Shown here: one piece after another, positions 61,490 to 64,000 of the stretch
Numbering within the stretch: position 1 is the first letter of the stretch
Layout of the letters: each line of letters starts with the position of its first letter
Assembly: GCF_014297575.1 (NCBI RefSeq)
Contig: NZ_CP060412.1
Coordinates: 558,001-622,000 of the forward strand
Length of the DNA: 64,000 nt
Direction of reading: 5' to 3'
From: Dyella telluris
GTDB lineage: Bacteria > Pseudomonadota > Gammaproteobacteria > Xanthomonadales > Rhodanobacteraceae
The notes under the pieces: generated by a model
What the model was told of the DNA's origin: nothing
What the model saw: the letters and a program-made list of their open reading frames with translations, nothing else
The model's database searches: none
Position numbers and translations under genes: made by a program

Positions 61490-61510
61490 CTTCTCGATCA
61501 CGCCAGCCAC

Positions 61511-61741
61511 CTACCGTTTCGACGTATCCAGCTTCCACACAAACACGATCAGGAAAGCGACCGTCAGCCCCACCATGCTGGCAACGCGCACACGGTGATC
61601 AAGCTGTGCGCCCATCACATCCGGCAACACCATCATCAGCAGCGCATACAGGCCAATGGCCGCCCATCCCTGCCACGACCGCGGCCCGAAGCCGATGCCG
61701 ACACGCTTGGGGCCGAACCAGTAGGTCTTGTCCGTTTTCAT
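61511..61741 (-). CDS. Hypothetical small membrane protein
   Basis: A 76-residue protein with two membrane helices (about 24-42 and 53-71). The N-terminal stretch KTYWFGPKRVGIGFGPRSWQGW resembles small uncharacterised Xanthomonadales membrane proteins. GGAGGGACC precedes ATG at 61741, which fixes the start. It is divergent from the DUF3820 gene. Confidence 0.75.
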   Translation of the reverse strand: MKTDKTYWFGPKRVGIGFGPRSWQGWAAIGLYALLMMVLPDVMGAQLDHRVRVASMVGLTVAFLIVFVWKLDTSKR

Positions 61742-61839
61742 GGTCCCTCCTGTCACCATGGACGCGGAGTCTACTCCTCGCACATCGCCGGACCGACGCC
61801 ACACAACAGGCCCCTTGAACACCTGCGACAATCCACCGG

Positions 61840-62055
61840 ATGAAACCCGAAGACCTGCAACGACTGGTCACCATGACCATGCCCTATGGCAAATACCAGG
61901 GCCGCCTTATCGCGGACCTGCCTGGCGCTTATCTGGCCTGGTATGCCCGCAAGGGCTTCCCCAAGGGGGACCTGGGCAATCTTCTGGCGTTGGCGCTGGA
62001 GATCGATCACAACGGACTGAAGTCACTGCTCGATCCGCTGCGCAAACGCAGGTAG
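61840..62055 (+). CDS. DUF3820 family protein
   Basis: A 71-residue soluble protein with TMPYGKYQGRLIADLPGAYLAWYARKGFPKGDLG, the DUF3820 signature. The fold resembles small domains of some exonuclease-associated proteins, but no function is established. It is convergent with betT, 32 bp apart. Confidence 0.88.
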   Translation: MKPEDLQRLVTMTMPYGKYQGRLIADLPGAYLAWYARKGFPKGDLGNLLALALEIDHNGLKSLLDPLRKRR

Positions 62056-62087
62056 CGGCCGCTGCGACTGCAACCGCCAGGATGACG

Positions 62088-64000
62088 TCACGCGTCCGTC
62101 GGCGGTGGGCCGGCGTGCTCGGGCGCGCCCTTGAGCAGATCGGTGCGGCGGTCCGTGGCGAGCAGCATGTAACGCTCGTACTGACGCAGCACGTCCGCGA
62201 TGATTTCTTCCGGACGCAGGTAGCTGATGATGTAGCCCTCGCGTCCGTCCGCGAAAAACACCGACACGTCATACGCGTGCGGGCGCTCCGGATCCGGCTC
62301 GGCAGCCTCGCGCGGAAGGAACGCCGGCACACTCTTGATGAGCACGTGGGCGCCATACACGAAGTCCCGCTGCCCTGATGCAGGCACCGTGAGCTGCACG
62401 CTGCCCCCGCTGCCCGCGTCCACCTGAGCCGGCACGCCCGCCGCGCGCAGTTCCTCCCCCACGTTTTCCAGCGCAGGGGCCACGGTCTGCGCGATGAACT
62501 CGCGGGCATCCGCCTCGGAGTAGCGATGGAGCATGCGCGACAGCCGGAACCGCCAGTGCTGTCCTGACCAGAAGCTGGTTGCCGGCGCCATGTCCTGCGA
62601 GTAATGCGCCTGATCCGCCTGCAGGCCGCGCCATAAGCCATAACAGAGCGCCAGCATGATGATGGTGACGGGCAGCGCCGAGATCAGCGTCATGGCCTGC
62701 AACGCCTTCAGGCCGCCGGCCACGATAAGCACCACCGCGGTGACGCCGAGCAGGAACGCCCAGAACAGGCGCTGCCACACCGGCGAGTCAGGCGCACCGC
62801 GCGTGGCAATGGTATCGATCACGAAAGCACCGGAATCGGCCGATGTCACGAAGAACACGCCGATCAGCACGATGGCCACGATGGACAGCGCGCGCGTCAA
62901 CGGCAGGTAATCGAAAAAGCGGAACAACAACGCATCCACGTTCGTTGCCGTCTGCGCGAGCGCCCCGCCGGCCTCATGCGTGTCCAGCCAGATGGCGCTG
63001 TTGCCGAACACCGTCATCCAGATCAGGTTGAATGCGGTGGGCACCAGCAGCACGCCGACTACAAACTGCCGCAACGTCCTTCCGCGTGAGATGCGCGCGA
63101 TGAACATGCCGACGAAGGGCGACCACGACACCCACCATGCCCAGTAAAGAATGGTCCAGTTGGCGAACCAGCCTTCCTCCTGCGGAGGCTGATAGGCATA
63201 CGTGTGGAAGGAAAGATCGACCAGGCTGGACAGGTAATTGCCGATGTTGTCGCCCAGCGCACGCAGGATGTACGACGTGGGTCCGGTGACGGCAACGAAT
63301 ACCAGCAGCAGGATCGCCAGCAACAGGTTCAGTTCGGAAAGGCGGCGCACGCCCTTGTCCAGACCGCTGGCCGCGGACAGGCCCGCCAGCCCTACCACCA
63401 CGACCACCAGTCCGATGCGGAAGACCGTGCTTTCGGTATTCCAGCCGGCCACCTCGTGCAGCCCGGCGCTGAGCTGCATCACGCCGAACCCCAGCGTGGT
63501 GGCGATGCCGGCAATGGTGCCGATCAGGGCGAAGGCGTCCACGGCATGCCCTATCCATCCGTTCACGCGCTCGCGCAGGATGGGATAAAGGCCGGAACGG
63601 AACGTCAGCGGCAGGTTGTAGCGAAAACCGAAGTACGCCAGCACCAGGCCCATCACGCCATAGACGGCCCATGCACTGAAGCCCCAGTGGAAGAACGTCA
63701 TCAGCATGGCTTCGCGCGCCGCGTCGGGCGTGCCGGCCTGTGCGCTCGGCGGTGACAGGTAATGCTGCATCGGCTCGCCGACGCCAAAGTACATCAGGCC
63801 GATGCCCATGCCGGCGGCGAACAGCATGGCCGTCCACGACAGGAAACTGAAATCAGGTTCCACATCGTCCGGCCCCAGTTTGATATCGCCGAACTTGCTC
63901 ATGGCGATGATCACGAGGAACGCGAGGAACGCGGCCACGGAGAGCACGTAGAACCAGTCGAAGCGCGCAATGACCCACGCCTGCACCGACTGGAACCATT
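62088..64000 (-). CDS. betT: BCCT family choline transporter BetT (5' end outside window)
   Basis: A high-affinity, proton-coupled choline transporter that supplies glycine betaine synthesis under osmotic stress. The frame is open to the window edge, giving 637 residues; about 40 N-terminal residues are missing. Twelve membrane helices, the BCCT signature WTILYWAWWVSWSPFVGMFIARISRGRT and MGIGLMYFGVGEP are visible. A long cytoplasmic C-terminal domain (about 150 residues) is typical of BetT and is involved in osmotic control. No bet enzyme genes lie in the window. Confidence 0.9.
   Translation of the reverse strand, partial: WFQSVQAWVIARFDWFYVLSVAAFLAFLVIIAMSKFGDIKLGPDDVEPDFSFLSWTAMLFAAGMGIGLMYFGVGEPMQHYLSPPSAQAGTPDAAREAMLMTFFHWGFSAWAVYGVMGLVLAYFGFRYNLPLTFRSGLYPILRERVNGWIGHAVDAFALIGTIAGIATTLGFGVMQLSAGLHEVAGWNTESTVFRIGLVVVVVGLAGLSAASGLDKGVRRLSELNLLLAILLLVFVAVTGPTSYILRALGDNIGNYLSSLVDLSFHTYAYQPPQEEGWFANWTILYWAWWVSWSPFVGMFIARISRGRTLRQFVVGVLLVPTAFNLIWMTVFGNSAIWLDTHEAGGALAQTATNVDALLFRFFDYLPLTRALSIVAIVLIGVFFVTSADSGAFVIDTIATRGAPDSPVWQRLFWAFLLGVTAVVLIVAGGLKALQAMTLISALPVTIIMLALCYGLWRGLQADQAHYSQDMAPATSFWSGQHWRFRLSRMLHRYSEADAREFIAQTVAPALENVGEELRAAGVPAQVDAGSGGSVQLTVPASGQRDFVYGAHVLIKSVPAFLPREAAEPDPERPHAYDVSVFFADGREGYIISYLRPEEIIADVLRQYERYMLLATDRRTDLLKGAPEHAGPPPTDA

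Overview
This 64 kb window has high GC and dense coding, and carries no rRNA, tRNA, CRISPR array or intact insertion sequence that I could find. The gene set suggests a gammaproteobacterium of the order Xanthomonadales (Lysobacterales), most likely family Rhodanobacteraceae (Dyella, Luteibacter or Rhodanobacter-like). It includes minCDE, many exported peptidases and hydrolases, short REP-type palindromes of the 'gtaggagcgcac' and 'gtagcccggatgaagcgc' kinds, and a BCCT choline transporter. The genus is an inference from family resemblance; no 16S gene is present.

Layout. 1-1450: end of minC, then minD and minE with a clear terminator. 1456-6808: a small HEAGH zincin-like protein, an NfeD-type protease with its slipin partner, a BaiN-like flavoprotein and an HDOD protein. 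6821-24087: mostly stand-alone metabolic and exported proteins, including a luciferase-like oxidoreductase, beta-propeller, creatininase-like protein, Ntn amidase, exported methyltransferase, M20 and M28 peptidases, ExbD, phosphoesterase, DUF899 and VOC proteins. This stretch is interrupted by a REP cluster at 11342-11944.

24284-27349 is the most interesting locus. A SonM/OphMA-type peptide backbone N-methyltransferase (27349 to 26510) is followed on the same strand by a 90-residue peptide built like a split-borosin precursor (26341 to 26069), with an N-terminal helical recognition region, a short Ser/Gln-rich candidate core and an acidic tail. Nine bases later comes a TPR-transmembrane-GGDEF diguanylate cyclase (26059 to 24284). 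This predicts a ribosomally made, alpha-N-methylated peptide whose gene is linked to a cyclic-di-GMP signalling protein.

27743-33413: exported peroxiredoxin, an acidic small protein, a quinone-oxidoreductase-like enzyme, a Tat-exported alpha/beta hydrolase followed by a cytochrome P460-like protein, a GNAT enzyme and a proline-rich membrane-anchored protein. 33910-44645: a fermentation island with a GNAT acetyltransferase, phosphate acetyltransferase and acetate kinase on the plus strand. Opposite them lie pyruvate formate-lyase, its activase and an AspT-type transporter. Two uncharacterised membrane proteins follow. Together the enzymes would convert pyruvate to formate and acetyl-CoA, then acetate and ATP.

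44838-64000: a LysR regulator divergent from an alpha/beta hydrolase, alpha-carbonic anhydrase, a carboxymuconolactone decarboxylase-family protein divergent from a truncated LysR gene, a second diguanylate cyclase, an orphan HigA-like antitoxin, and several repeat structures. After these come a DHFR-like protein, DUF998 and YciI proteins, a type B carboxylesterase, a cold-shock protein, an AraC regulator divergent from a dehalogenase-like hydrolase lacking the usual catalytic His, a DUF3820 protein, and the 3' part of betT running off the right edge.
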